In this document: positions 27,599 through 36,354 of the stretch, in pieces
Numbering within the stretch: the first letter of the stretch is position 1
Layout of the letters: every line of letters starts with the position of its first letter
Source of the DNA: Thiomonas delicata
GTDB taxonomy: Bacteria > Pseudomonadota > Gammaproteobacteria > Burkholderiales > Burkholderiaceae_C
Reading direction: 5' to 3'
Assembly: GCF_900088825.1 (NCBI RefSeq)
Contig: NZ_LT592170.1
Span: 668,590 to 732,589 of the forward strand
Length of the DNA: 64,000 nucleotides
The notes under the pieces: model-generated
Told to the model about the DNA's origin: nothing
The model's input: only the letters and a program-made list of their open reading frames with translations
Databases searched by the model: none
Made by a program: the position numbers and the translations under genes

Positions 27599-28183
27599 CT
27601 ATGCCTTGCCCGCCAGCAGCGGTGCGACCACGCGACGCAGCCGCGCCTCGCTCCAGGCCGGCTGCTCGTCGTCCCAGCCGTTGTCGGCGAGCTTGCCGGC
27701 GCGGTCGATGGTGAAGCTCACCGGAATGCGCCAGACGCGGCCGTAAGCCCCCGCATAGGCGCTGCCCAGCAGGCCAATGGGAAAGCTCAGCGTGGCGGCC
27801 ACGTCGCGCACCTTGGGCAGGTCGGCCGGCGCGTCCAGGCTGAAGCCCAGCACCTGCAGGCCCTGCGCGGCGTGCCGCTTCGCGTACGCGGAGAGGATGG
27901 GCAGCTCCTCGCGGCAGGGTCCGCACCAGGTGGCCCAGAACGTCGCGATCACCACCTGGCCAAGCAGGTCCCGCGTGGCGATGTCGCGTCCGTCCAGCGT
28001 GTGCAGCACCAGGGGCGGTGCCGGCTGCCCGAGCCTGAGCGCGTCGGCCCGGGCCGGCTGGGCGAGCAGGCCCCCCGCCGCCATGCCGAGCCCGGCGACT
28101 CTGCGTATCAGGGTGCGCCGCGACGGGTCGGCAAGCCCCTGCGGCGGCGTCCCGGCGCCGCGGCTTTCGGGCTGGCGTGCCAT
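27599..28183 (-). CDS. TlpA-like periplasmic thioredoxin-fold protein
   Basis: Exported thiol-disulfide protein of 194 residues. SRRTLIRR (about 21-28) before a hydrophobic stretch resembles a twin-arginine signal. The thioredoxin fold has the active-site pair C87-G-P-C90 in FWATWCGPC and a cis-proline in WRIPVSF. TlpA relatives reduce copper-binding cysteines or copper chaperones during cytochrome oxidase assembly. Only one base separates it from the PCuAC stop, so the two are co-transcribed. A role in reducing copper chaperones is inferred from context. Confidence 0.88.
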   Translation of the reverse strand: MARQPESRGAGTPPQGLADPSRRTLIRRVAGLGMAAGGLLAQPARADALRLGQPAPPLVLHTLDGRDIATRDLLGQVVIATFWATWCGPCREELPILSAYAKRHAAQGLQVLGFSLDAPADLPKVRDVAATLSFPIGLLGSAYAGAYGRVWRIPVSFTIDRAGKLADNGWDDEQPAWSEARLRRVVAPLLAGKA

Positions 28184-28184
28184 G

Positions 28185-28733
28185 TCAGGGCTTTTGCGGG
28201 TGCATGTCGTGCATGCCGCCCATGTCCATGCCCTTCATGCTGCCGGGGCCGCTGGCGCCGGGCTTGCGCACCTCGAAGTCCACGGTCAGCGTCTTGCCGC
28301 CTTCGAACCGGAAGGTGATGGGCACCTTGTCGCCGGGCTTGACCTCCTTCTTCGGCTGCATCAGCATGATGTGATAGCCGCCGGGCGAGAAGGCCATGTG
28401 GCCGTGCGCGGGGATGGTGATCTTGTCGACGTGGATCATCTCGCTCACGCCGCCTTTGCTGACGGTCTGGTGCAGCATGGTGTTGCCATAGTCCGGGCTT
28501 TCGGCGCCCAGCAGCACCACGGGCTTGTCGCCGGTGTTGCCGAGTTCGACATAGCCGCCCGCCGGCAGATTGGCCGGCAGCCAGCGGATCCAGGCGCCCT
28601 TGGCCTGCACGGTGGCGAGGCCGGTGGCGAAGGCCGGCGCGATGGCCATGGCCGCGGCGGCGAAGCAGGACGCCAGCAGGGCGCGGCGCGCGAGGCCGTG
28701 GGACTTGTGGTGTGGGGTCGGCAGGCTGCTCAT
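28185..28733 (-). CDS. Periplasmic copper chaperone PCu(A)C
   Basis: A 182-residue exported protein with signal peptide (about 14-38). The copper site fits the PCuAC signature H-x10-M-x21-H-x-M exactly: H88, M99, H121, M123. A second metal-rich tail, MKGMDMGGMHDMH, closes the protein and could bind further copper, as in PccA-type chaperones that serve CuA or CuB sites. It sits between an outer-membrane barrel gene and the TlpA-like gene, and a cytochrome oxidase gene lies at the window start, 27 kb away. Confidence 0.93.
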   Translation of the reverse strand: MSSLPTPHHKSHGLARRALLASCFAAAAMAIAPAFATGLATVQAKGAWIRWLPANLPAGGYVELGNTGDKPVVLLGAESPDYGNTMLHQTVSKGGVSEMIHVDKITIPAHGHMAFSPGGYHIMLMQPKKEVKPGDKVPITFRFEGGKTLTVDFEVRKPGASGPGSMKGMDMGGMHDMHPQKP

Positions 28734-28831
28734 CTCAACTCTCCTTCAGGATCGAAACAACAAAGCGGGCACGGCGGCCCGCGGACATGCTGCCGCGTGC
28801 CCAGGATGCGGACCCGGGCACGCGGCGGGCA

Positions 28832-29890
28832 TCAAAAGGCGTAGCTCATGCCCGCACTGGCGGTCCATCGCGGGAACAGCTGGTAGCCGTCGAGCTTGCT
28901 GTAGACCGGCAGCTGGACGAAACCATACAGCTGCATGTTCCGCATCAGGCTCACGCTCACGCCGGGGCTGAGGTAGGCCACGGTGCCGGCGGTGTCCAAA
29001 GTATCGGCCAGCGCGCCCTGGTCATGGCTCTTGCGGCTGATGTTGACCTGCAGCTGCGGCACGATGGTCGGATTTTTCTCGTAGCGCAGCCCGAAACTCA
29101 CCGTGGCCAGATTGCCCGGCCGATAGTCCGCGCCGGGTTGATCGAGCTTGTGCAGCATCGCGGCCTGGAATTGGCCGTTGACGAAAGCGTCGAAGTTCTG
29201 GCTGACCGCCTGGTAGTAGTAGGCGCCGACGATGAGATCGGTGCTGCCGGTGCCGGGCTGCAGACTGGTGTCGAGCAACTGCCCGGCGCTCGGTCCGCTG
29301 GAGAAGGCCACGGGGCTGTTGCCCACCACCCCGGTGCCCGCCGCGTTCGGCCCGCCATAGCGCCCGGTGGGCAGCTTCACGCCCAGTTGCAGACCCAGGG
29401 CGTGGGTCGGCAGCAAGCCCTGCCAGCTGCCGATGAGCTTGACGTCGCCCAGGCTTGAACTGTGCGAGCCGCTGAGGTTGGCCGCGTTCAGCTGCGCGCT
29501 GTCGAACGGCGCCGAGGTCGTGTCGGTGTAGCTGGTGTGGCTGCGGTCGACATACGGAATCTGCAGGTTGATGTTCCAGTCCGCGTCGGGGCTGTAGCTC
29601 AGGCCCAGGGTCGTGTAGCGGCTGATGGTGTCGTGCTCCAGTTCGCCGGTGGTCGGGTCGTTCACCACTTGAGCCGGCGAAACCGTGCGCGTGCCGCCGC
29701 GAAGCTGGTTTTGGTTGATGTAGTCGTACTGCAGGCTGATGCGCCAGCCGGAGGCGGCCGAATAGCCCATGGCTGCGTCGCTGGACAGCGAGCAGCCGCA
29801 GGTGGCGCAGGCGAAGGCCGACACCGGAGCGGCGGCCAGGAACAAGCCGGCCAGCGCGGCGCGCGGCAGGCGGACAACAGGGTGTTGCAT
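28832..29890 (-). CDS. Outer-membrane beta-barrel protein with N-terminal CxxCxC motif
   Basis: A 352-residue protein with signal peptide (about 1-26), then C28-A-T-C31-G-C33, then alternating hydrophobic strands to a C-terminal phenylalanine (MSYAF), typical of outer-membrane barrels. The strands resemble the phenol-degradation/transporter-like barrel family. The cysteine cluster at the very start of the mature chain is a likely soft-metal site facing the periplasm; it is not a good lipobox. The start at 29890 is the ATG immediately before the signal peptide. It lies 98 bp before the PCuAC gene on the same strand. Copper transport is inferred from neighbours. Confidence 0.72.
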   Translation of the reverse strand: MQHPVVRLPRAALAGLFLAAAPVSAFACATCGCSLSSDAAMGYSAASGWRISLQYDYINQNQLRGGTRTVSPAQVVNDPTTGELEHDTISRYTTLGLSYSPDADWNINLQIPYVDRSHTSYTDTTSAPFDSAQLNAANLSGSHSSSLGDVKLIGSWQGLLPTHALGLQLGVKLPTGRYGGPNAAGTGVVGNSPVAFSSGPSAGQLLDTSLQPGTGSTDLIVGAYYYQAVSQNFDAFVNGQFQAAMLHKLDQPGADYRPGNLATVSFGLRYEKNPTIVPQLQVNISRKSHDQGALADTLDTAGTVAYLSPGVSVSLMRNMQLYGFVQLPVYSKLDGYQLFPRWTASAGMSYAF

Positions 29891-30006
29891 CGATGGACTC
29901 CCGCGCCTTGCGCATCGCGGCTTCGGGCACATGGCCCGCAGGGATGGCGTGCGCAAAGCGCCGCAGGAAAGGAACAGGCATGGCCCACGGGGCCCGCCAC
30001 GGTCGA

Positions 30007-30414
30007 TCAGGCTGCGGTGTTTTCTGCGGGAGGTGCGCGCGTCTGCGGCCGCGAATAGGCCAGCGCGGCGGGTTTGGGAGTGTCTTGCCGGGGCGTGGCG
30101 CAGGCCGCGCAAGGTGTGACGGCGGGCAGGAAGGCGGCGCCGGTCGGCAACGCCGCCTGCGGGCCTGATCCCGCCGGGCAGGCGTTGGGCGTGAACAGCA
30201 CCAGCAGGTGGGCATGCGCCGGGCCATGGCCGGCAGCTTCGGCCTGCTGCGCCGAGGTTGCGCTGACGGCGCCTGCGCAATACGGCATCTCGACCCATTG
30301 CGCCTGCGGCTGCAGCGCCTGCGCCAGTGGCATGGCCGCATAGGCCAGCGCCAGCAGCCAGATCAGGCTGGCTTGGCGGCGGGCCCACAGGCGCAGGCGG
30401 GGTAGCAAGGACAT
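30007..30414 (-). CDS. Small DUF2946-like exported protein
   Basis: A 135-residue protein with an Arg-rich N-terminus and one hydrophobic segment (about 17-35), then a polar region with HGPAHAH and two CPA/CAAC cysteine patches. This is the usual make-up of the short DUF2946 proteins that sit at the head of copper-resistance or copper-delivery operons. No function is known. It is 116 bp upstream of the barrel gene on the same strand and is taken as the first gene of the copper set. Homology call is tentative. Confidence 0.6.
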   Translation of the reverse strand: MSLLPRLRLWARRQASLIWLLALAYAAMPLAQALQPQAQWVEMPYCAGAVSATSAQQAEAAGHGPAHAHLLVLFTPNACPAGSGPQAALPTGAAFLPAVTPCAACATPRQDTPKPAALAYSRPQTRAPPAENTAA

Positions 30415-30464
30415 GGGTGGCGGGGATGTGCGAAGCAGGCGGGCAATCTTAGTCCGGCATCGCG

Positions 30465-30507
30465 CGCAGGGGCTGATTTTGCGTCAAGGCAAAAATCAGC
30501 CCCTGCG
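30465..30507. repeat. 18/19-bp inverted repeat, possible terminator
   Basis: CGCAGGGGCTGATTTTGC (30465-30482) and its complement with one extra A (30489-30507) enclose a six-base loop. It fills the 108-bp gap between the methyltransferase stop and the DUF2946-like start, both on the minus strand. The A/T runs lie inside the stem tip rather than after it, so it is not a standard rho-independent terminator. Confidence 0.6.
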
Positions 30508-30522
30508 TGTCGCGTCCCTTCG

Positions 30523-31284
30523 TCACGCCCGCGGCCGCGCCTGCAGCCAGGCCACGTCCAGGCGGAACGAGCCGTCGGGCTTCACGTCGAAGTGCTGCCG
30601 CGCTTCCTGCGCCGCGTGGGCGAGCACGTCGCGCACCGCGTCGGCGCGCAGCGCCGGGGTGCGCATGCGCGCGGTCCAACCGGCGAACTCCATCGGCAGC
30701 GTCCAACTGTCCGATGCGGGCGCCGCGAAGCCGGCGGCCTGCAGCATGGCACCCCATTCGGACACCCGGTAGTCGCGCACATGCGAGGCGTCGCGCAGGA
30801 TTTCCACGGCCTGCAGCACGGTGTCGAACAGGGGGTTCTCCGGCGCGACCACGTCGATCACCACCAGGGTGCCGTTCGTTTTCAGCACCCGGCGCGCCTC
30901 GGCCAGCGCCGCGCGTACGTCCAGCCAGTGGTGCGCCGAGAAGCGCGTGGCCACGAGATCGAACGTGGCGTCCGCGAACGGCAGGCGTTCCGCCGGCCCC
31001 AGTTGCGTGCGCAGGTTCGGAAGGCCGCGTTGACGTGCCTCGGCGGCCACCACGTCGAGCATGGCCTGGGAGAGGTCATAGGCCGTCACCTGCGCCCCGC
31101 TCTCGGCCAGCGCATAGCTGGCGTGGCCGGCGCCGCAGCCCAGGTCGAGCGCGTCCTGGCAGCCCAGCTCGCGCGCCAGGCGGCCCAGGCGCTGCAAATC
31201 GGCGCCTTGCGAGTGCACGCTACTGGTGAGGTAGGACTGGGCGGTGGCGCCGAACTGCGCGGCGGCGAGGTTTTGCTGTTTCAT
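30523..31284 (-). CDS. Class I SAM-dependent methyltransferase
   Basis: A 253-residue UbiE/Methyltransf_11-type enzyme. Motif I reads ALDLGCGAGHASYALAE (about 45-61), followed by DLSQAMLDVV, the post-I acidic loop, and LPFADATFDLVATRFSAHHW for motif II. Substrate unknown. It is divergent from an HTH regulator gene with 146 bp between, where direct repeats suggest shared control by that regulator. Confidence 0.88.
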   Translation of the reverse strand: MKQQNLAAAQFGATAQSYLTSSVHSQGADLQRLGRLARELGCQDALDLGCGAGHASYALAESGAQVTAYDLSQAMLDVVAAEARQRGLPNLRTQLGPAERLPFADATFDLVATRFSAHHWLDVRAALAEARRVLKTNGTLVVIDVVAPENPLFDTVLQAVEILRDASHVRDYRVSEWGAMLQAAGFAAPASDSWTLPMEFAGWTARMRTPALRADAVRDVLAHAAQEARQHFDVKPDGSFRLDVAWLQARPRA

Positions 31285-31358
31285 GGCGTTTTTCGGGGTT
31301 GAAGGAAGGGGCGTGGCGCATGTGCGGTGTCCACCCAGGCGAACATAGTCCGCCGTTC

Positions 31359-31395
31359 ATCCTGGTACAAGATGAGAAAATATCCTGGTATAAGA
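31359..31395. promoter_or_regulatory. Direct repeats, candidate operator of the HTH regulator
   Basis: ATCCTGGTACAAGA (31359-31372) and ATCCTGGTATAAGA (31382-31395) are 14-base direct repeats with one mismatch, 23 bp apart start to start, about two helical turns on the same DNA face. They lie between the divergent methyltransferase and HTH regulator genes. Autoregulation by the HTH protein is inferred. Confidence 0.5.
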
Positions 31396-31430
31396 GCTGC
31401 CAACCCCAGCGCAAAGCGCCTGGCTTCCCC

Positions 31431-32252
31431 ATGCCCATGTCCGATGCCGAACCACAACCCGCAGACCCGGATCCCGCGCTGCGGCGCGAACATCTCGGCG
31501 CCTTCATCCGCCTGCGCCGCGAGCGCCTGCAGCCGCAGTCGGCCGGCCTCGCCGGCACGGCGCGCCGGCGCACGCCTGGGTTGCGCCGCGAGGAGCTGGC
31601 CCAGCTCTGCGGGGTGAGCGCCACCTGGATCACCTGGCTCGAACAGGGGCGGCCGGTGGCCGCGTCCGCCGCCATGCTCGCGCGTCTGGCGCAGGCTTTG
31701 CAATTGTCAGTCGCCGAGCGCGCCTATCTGTTCGAGCTCGCCGGGCGGCTGGACCACGCCGCACCCGGCGCGCAGCCTCGCCCCGTGGACGCCGTGCTGC
31801 GCAGCGTGCGGCACATGACCTGCCCCGCCTATGTGCTCGACCGCCGCTGGGACGTCGTCGCCAGCAATCCGCAGGCCGCCGAGCTTTTCCTCGATTGGGG
31901 CGCGGCGGGGGCATCTCCGCCACCGAACCTGCTGCGGTTTTTGTTTCTCGATCCCGCCGCGCGCAAGCTGATCCACGATTGGGACGCCCGCAGCCACCGC
32001 CTGGTGGCCGAATTCCGCGCCGACTGCGGTCTGCAGATCGACTCGCCGCCCTTGCGCGCGCAGGTGGAGGCGCTGGCCGCCGAAAGCGCCGATTTCGCCC
32101 GTTGCTGGGGGCGTCACGACGTGCTCGCGCGCGAAGGCGGCGAGCGTCGTTTCCGCCATCCCCGGCGCGGCGAGCTGACGTTCGAGCAGATCACGCTGCG
32201 CCCCGCGCTGCATGGCGACATCAAGCTCGTGATGTTGCTGCCGCAGCCCTAA
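31431..32252 (+). CDS. XRE/MmyB-family HTH transcriptional regulator
   Basis: A 273-residue regulator. The N-terminal part has an XRE-type HTH with the family signature RRTPGLRREELAQLCGVSATWITWLEQGR; the rest is a MmyB-like ligand-binding (PAS-like) domain with the YVLDRRWDVVASN and ERRFRHP marks. Such proteins typically control a divergent oxidoreductase or methyltransferase gene, which fits the neighbour at 31284. The start at 31431 (MPMSD) is preferred over the open frame back to 31299 because the repeats and promoter region lie between. An IS4 element begins four bases after the stop codon. Confidence 0.87.
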   Translation: MPMSDAEPQPADPDPALRREHLGAFIRLRRERLQPQSAGLAGTARRRTPGLRREELAQLCGVSATWITWLEQGRPVAASAAMLARLAQALQLSVAERAYLFELAGRLDHAAPGAQPRPVDAVLRSVRHMTCPAYVLDRRWDVVASNPQAAELFLDWGAAGASPPPNLLRFLFLDPAARKLIHDWDARSHRLVAEFRADCGLQIDSPPLRAQVEALAAESADFARCWGRHDVLAREGGERRFRHPRRGELTFEQITLRPALHGDIKLVMLLPQP

Positions 32253-32255
32253 GCG
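32246..32255. repeat. Left target-site duplication of the IS4 element
   Basis: GCCCTAAGCG directly precedes the left inverted repeat and contains the TAA stop of the HTH regulator. The same ten bases follow the right end at 33714-33723. Confidence 0.93.
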
Positions 32256-32290
32256 CAATACTGTTCAGATAGCAGGCAATCAGTCATAAT

Positions 32291-32320
32291 TCATCCTCAT
32301 CGAGGTGTCGATGAGGATGA
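32291..32320 (+). promoter_or_regulatory. Hairpin covering the transposase ribosome site
   Basis: TCATCCTCATCGA and its exact complement TCGATGAGGATGA form a 13-bp stem with loop GGTG, ending three bases before the transposase ATG at 32324. The right arm contains the GAGGATGA ribosome-binding stretch. In an RNA reading in from outside the IS, this would hide the start site, as known for IS10 and IS50. Confidence 0.65.
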
Positions 32321-32323
32321 GGC

Positions 32324-33526
32324 ATGGCCAGGACACGCAAGGCGTTACCGGCCCAGGTTGACGTGGCACACCTGATCAGCGCGGGGGTTTTGGCCAGCGT
32401 TTGTCCGCGGGCGCTGATCGAGGAGGTGCTAAGCGAGACAGGCCGAGCAAGCCAGCGCGAGCGTCTTCTTCCAGCGCCGGCGGTGGTGTACTACGTGATG
32501 GCGTTGGCGCTGTGGCGGGAGGCGCCGCTGGAGGAGGTTCTGCGCGTCGTTTGCGAGGGCCTGCAATGGCTCGGCGATAGCCGGGCTGGTGCAGTCCAGG
32601 CCAGCAAGTCGGCGATTTCGCAGGCGCGCACGCGGCTCGGTGCCGAGGTCATGCATCAACTGGCTGATCGGGTGTTGCGGCCGCTTGCAGCGCCCGGGGC
32701 ACCTGGAGCTTGGTATCGCGGGCTGCGCGTGATGGCTTTGGATGGCAGCGGCATGGACGTGGCGGACGAGGCGGCCAACGCCTCTTACTTCGGCTACCCG
32801 AGTGCCACACGCGGACAGAGCGCCTTTCCACAGGCCCGGCTGCTGGGCTTGGTCGAGTGCGGCACCCACGCCGTTGTGGCCGCCGACATCGGCCCCTACA
32901 GCCAGAGCGAACGCGTCATGGCGAGCCGACTGCTGCCCCAGAAGTTGACAGCAAACATGCTCGTGCTTGCCGACCGCGGCTTCTACGGATTCAAGCTCTG
33001 GCAGATCGCGTGCGCCACCGGTGCCAAACTGGCATGGCGAGTGCCGTCTACGAGCAAACTGCCGATTGAAAAAGCGCTGCCGGACGGCTCCTATCTCAGT
33101 ACGGTGTTCGACAGCGACGATCGCAGGAGCGAGCGCGTCGGGCAAACGATTCGGATCGTCGAGTACCTGTTGACCAACTCCGCCACGCCAACACAGGACA
33201 GCTACCGATTGGTCACCAACATCCTGGATCCCGAGGATGCTCCGGCGCTCGAGCTGGCGGCGCTCTACCACGAACGCTGGGAAGTCGAGAGCGTCTTCGC
33301 CGAATTCAAGACGCACCTGCGAGCCAACAGCACCGTCCTGCGAAGCAAGACACCGGAACTGGTGAGGCAGGAACTTTGGGGACTGCTTCTGGCGCACTTC
33401 GCGATTCGCCAAATCATGGCGCAAGCCGCCTGGCCACGCGGACTCGATCCGGATCGCTTGAGCTTCACCCACGCAGTGCGAGTGATCAAGCGAAAAATGC
33501 CGCAGGCCGCGGCCATTCCCCCCTGA
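32324..33526 (+). CDS. IS4-family transposase, main reading frame
   Basis: DDE transposase of 400 residues, with an IS4-type N-terminal domain (about 15-115) and an RNase-H-like catalytic domain. D of MALDGSGMD and D of VLADRGFYG are the first two acidic residues; the YREK signature is intact in YHERWEVESVFAEFK, which supplies the catalytic glutamate. The frame ends at a TGA directly after CCC CCC, but the usual IS4 C-terminal end is encoded in the +1 frame just beyond it. A one-base shift therefore either shortens the protein by about 60 residues or is bypassed by frameshifting. Confidence 0.92.
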   Translation: MARTRKALPAQVDVAHLISAGVLASVCPRALIEEVLSETGRASQRERLLPAPAVVYYVMALALWREAPLEEVLRVVCEGLQWLGDSRAGAVQASKSAISQARTRLGAEVMHQLADRVLRPLAAPGAPGAWYRGLRVMALDGSGMDVADEAANASYFGYPSATRGQSAFPQARLLGLVECGTHAVVAADIGPYSQSERVMASRLLPQKLTANMLVLADRGFYGFKLWQIACATGAKLAWRVPSTSKLPIEKALPDGSYLSTVFDSDDRRSERVGQTIRIVEYLLTNSATPTQDSYRLVTNILDPEDAPALELAALYHERWEVESVFAEFKTHLRANSTVLRSKTPELVRQELWGLLLAHFAIRQIMAQAAWPRGLDPDRLSFTHAVRVIKRKMPQAAAIPP

Positions 33527-33704
33527 GCGACTGCCTTGCTGGCGCGACGCCTTGTTCGAGGAAATCGCCCGCGGTCGCTGCGTGAGCAGCCGAGGTCGGA
33601 CCAACCCGCGCGGCGTCAAACGCAAAATGAGCAACTACAACCTCCGACATCGCGGAGAGGTACTCCATCAACACCATCAGCCAACACCAATCCTACGTAT
33701 CTGA
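33525..33704 (+). pseudogene. C-terminal tail of the IS4 transposase in the +1 frame
   Basis: From GAG at 33525 the +1 frame reads ERLPCWRDALFEEIARG, then SSRGRTNPRGVKRKMSNY, the normal conserved end of many IS4 transposases, to a TGA at 33702-33704 inside the right inverted repeat. One extra T at 33524 separates it from the main frame. Confidence 0.75.
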
Positions 33705-33713
33705 ACAGTATTG

Positions 33714-33723
33714 GCCCTAAGCG
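33714..33723. repeat. Right target-site duplication of the IS4 element
   Basis: GCCCTAAGCG, identical to 32246-32255. Removing the IS and one copy would leave only about 50 bp between the regulator stop and the metH part 1 start. Confidence 0.93.
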
Positions 33724-33746
33724 TGCCGCGTGAACCCCTCCACTCC

Positions 33747-33752
33747 TAGAAT
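33747..33752 (+). promoter_or_regulatory. Possible -10 box for a leaderless metH part 1 transcript
   Basis: TAGAAT lies six bases before the metH ATG at 33759, the distance at which transcription would begin on or next to the start codon. No good -35 hexamer is seen, and no ribosome site is present. Tentative. Confidence 0.3.
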
Positions 33753-33758
33753 CCGCGC

Positions 33759-34829
<1,071 letters not shown>

Positions 34830-34841
34830 CGTGCGCTGACC

Positions 34842-35297
34842 CTACAGCCGCACCAGGACGACCCCGGCGACGAGGAACGCCGCGCCCGTGAGACGGTACA
34901 GGTCGGCAGGATGACGCGGCACGCCGAACAGGCCGTAGTGGTCAAACACGAGCGAAGCCAGCATCTGGCCCGCGACCAGCAGGGTGACGAACGTGGCGGT
35001 CCCGAGTCGCGGCACGAGCATGATGGAGATGCCGATATAGACGGCGCCGAACAGGCCGCCGCTCCAGGCCCACCAGTTGCTCCTGGCGATGGCGTCGGCC
35101 TGCGGCGCAGGGTCGCGCAACGCCAGCGCCAGCAGCAGCATGCAGACCGTGCCGCCGAGATAACTCACGAACCCGGCCCAGGCCGCCGACCCCAGGCTTG
35201 CGCGCAGGTTCGCGTTCACCGCCTGCTGCATGACGAAGCTCAGCCCCGCAGTGACGGCGAGCAGGCTGACCCCGATGAGAGTGAAAAGTTGAGGCAT
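34842..35297 (-). CDS. DMT-superfamily transporter, YdcZ/DUF606 type
   Basis: Small inner-membrane protein of 151 residues with five hydrophobic helices, the half-size drug/metabolite transporter type that works as a dimer. Typical marks are QQAVNANLR in the first loop and the YLGGTVCMLLL helix. Substrate unknown. I chose the ATG at 35297 because the first membrane helix starts right after it; the longer frame to 35465 adds a polar N-terminus unlike the family. It converges on metH part 1 with 12 bp between. Confidence 0.85.
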   Translation of the reverse strand: MPQLFTLIGVSLLAVTAGLSFVMQQAVNANLRASLGSAAWAGFVSYLGGTVCMLLLALALRDPAPQADAIARSNWWAWSGGLFGAVYIGISIMLVPRLGTATFVTLLVAGQMLASLVFDHYGLFGVPRHPADLYRLTGAAFLVAGVVLVRL

Positions 35298-35466
35298 GAA
35301 ATGATCCTTGCGTGTGTCCGTGGCCGGCCGTCTCTCCCTGCCGCGTCTCGCCAAGTCGGCCTTGCCGGGCAGGGGCGGCCGATGGAGCATTATCCGCCCG
35401 GATCGACGGGAAAAAGCGTGGCCCGAGGCGTCGGCAAGACCCCGTTTGCCGGGGCAGGCATGCACC

Positions 35467-36354
35467 TCACATGGCCTTCACGTCCCGCTTGCGTCCCGGC
35501 AAACCCTTGAGCCTTCCGCTGGCCAGGGCGATGCCGAACAGAATGATGGCGCAGCCCGCCACCGTGGCGAGGGTGATGTTCTCGGCCAGGAATAAGGCGC
35601 CCCAGAGCACGCCGAAGATGGGAATGAGGAAGGTGACCGAGGCGGCATACGCCGCGCCGACGTGCTCGACCAACCGGAAATACAGCACATAGGCAAAGCC
35701 CGTGCAGACGATGCCCAGCGCGGCGACGCTGGCCCAGACCCCAGGCGCGATGGCGTGCCCCGGCCACAGGAACAGCGCCGGCGGCAACAGCACGACTGCG
35801 GCGAAGAACTGGCTGCCGAAAGCCACGACATAGGGCTTGACGCCCGCCAGGTGGCGCTTGGAGTAGTTCACGGCGAAACCGTAGAACAGTGCCGCGAGCA
35901 AGGCTGCGGCGACCGCCGATGGCACGCCCGCGCCGCCGGCGTCGAGCGTGGGCCACACCAGCACGACGACGCCCAGCATGCCGAACAGCAGGCCGGCGAT
36001 CTGCTGGCGGCCCATCGGGACCTGGAATCCGGCCGCGGCGATGAGCGCGGCCCACAGCGGGGTGGTGGCGTTGAGGATGGAGTCGAGGCCGGCGTGGACG
36101 TAGAGCGTCGAGTAGGCGAACAGGCTGAACGGAATCGCCGAATTGGTGATGCCGACGACGAACAGGGGCCAGGCCTTGGCGCGGAACTGGCTGCGCAAGG
36201 CCGCCGTGCGCAACGCCGGGGCCAGCACGATGGCGGCGATGCCCACGCGCAGGGCGATCAGCGGGATGGGGCCGAGTTCGGGCGCCGCGATGCGCATGAA
36301 CAGAAACGAGGCGCCCCAGATGGAGGCCAGCAGGAAGAGTTCAGCCAGATTCAT
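35467..36354 (-). CDS. EamA-family drug/metabolite transporter
   Basis: Inner-membrane transporter of 295 residues with ten hydrophobic helices in two EamA repeats; GASFLFMRIA near the N-terminus and PLWAALIAA in helix four are family marks. Its ATG overlaps the ogt stop (36351-36354), so it is the last gene of the ada/alkA-ogt operon. Amino-acid, nucleobase or drug export are all possible; a role in alkylation stress is suggested only by position. Confidence 0.87.
   Translation of the reverse strand: MNLAELFLLASIWGASFLFMRIAAPELGPIPLIALRVGIAAIVLAPALRTAALRSQFRAKAWPLFVVGITNSAIPFSLFAYSTLYVHAGLDSILNATTPLWAALIAAAGFQVPMGRQQIAGLLFGMLGVVVLVWPTLDAGGAGVPSAVAAALLAALFYGFAVNYSKRHLAGVKPYVVAFGSQFFAAVVLLPPALFLWPGHAIAPGVWASVAALGIVCTGFAYVLYFRLVEHVGAAYAASVTFLIPIFGVLWGALFLAENITLATVAGCAIILFGIALASGRLKGLPGRKRDVKAM

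Larger units (their letters stand above)
32256..33713 (+). mobile_element. IS4-family insertion sequence, 1458 bp
   Basis: Ends are perfect 16-bp inverted repeats, CAATACTGTTCAGATA at 32256-32271 and its complement at 33698-33713, flanked by 10-bp direct repeats. A single transposase gene of the DDE YREK group fills it. Repeat length, 10-bp duplication and protein signature all fit IS4. The identical duplication suggests a recent insertion between the HTH regulator and metH part 1. Confidence 0.95.

Noticed and set aside
23394-27746. 1450-codon plus-strand open frame opposite the FAD/FeS dehydrogenase
   Set aside because: Antisense shadow caused by high-GC codon use; the product is His/Gln/Ala-rich without domains, while the minus strand shows clear catalytic motifs.
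28832-29890. Lipoprotein call for the cysteine-headed barrel
   Set aside because: The residues before C28 (AFA) do not fit a lipobox, which needs a Leu-like residue at -3; signal peptidase I cleavage before the CxxCxC is more likely.
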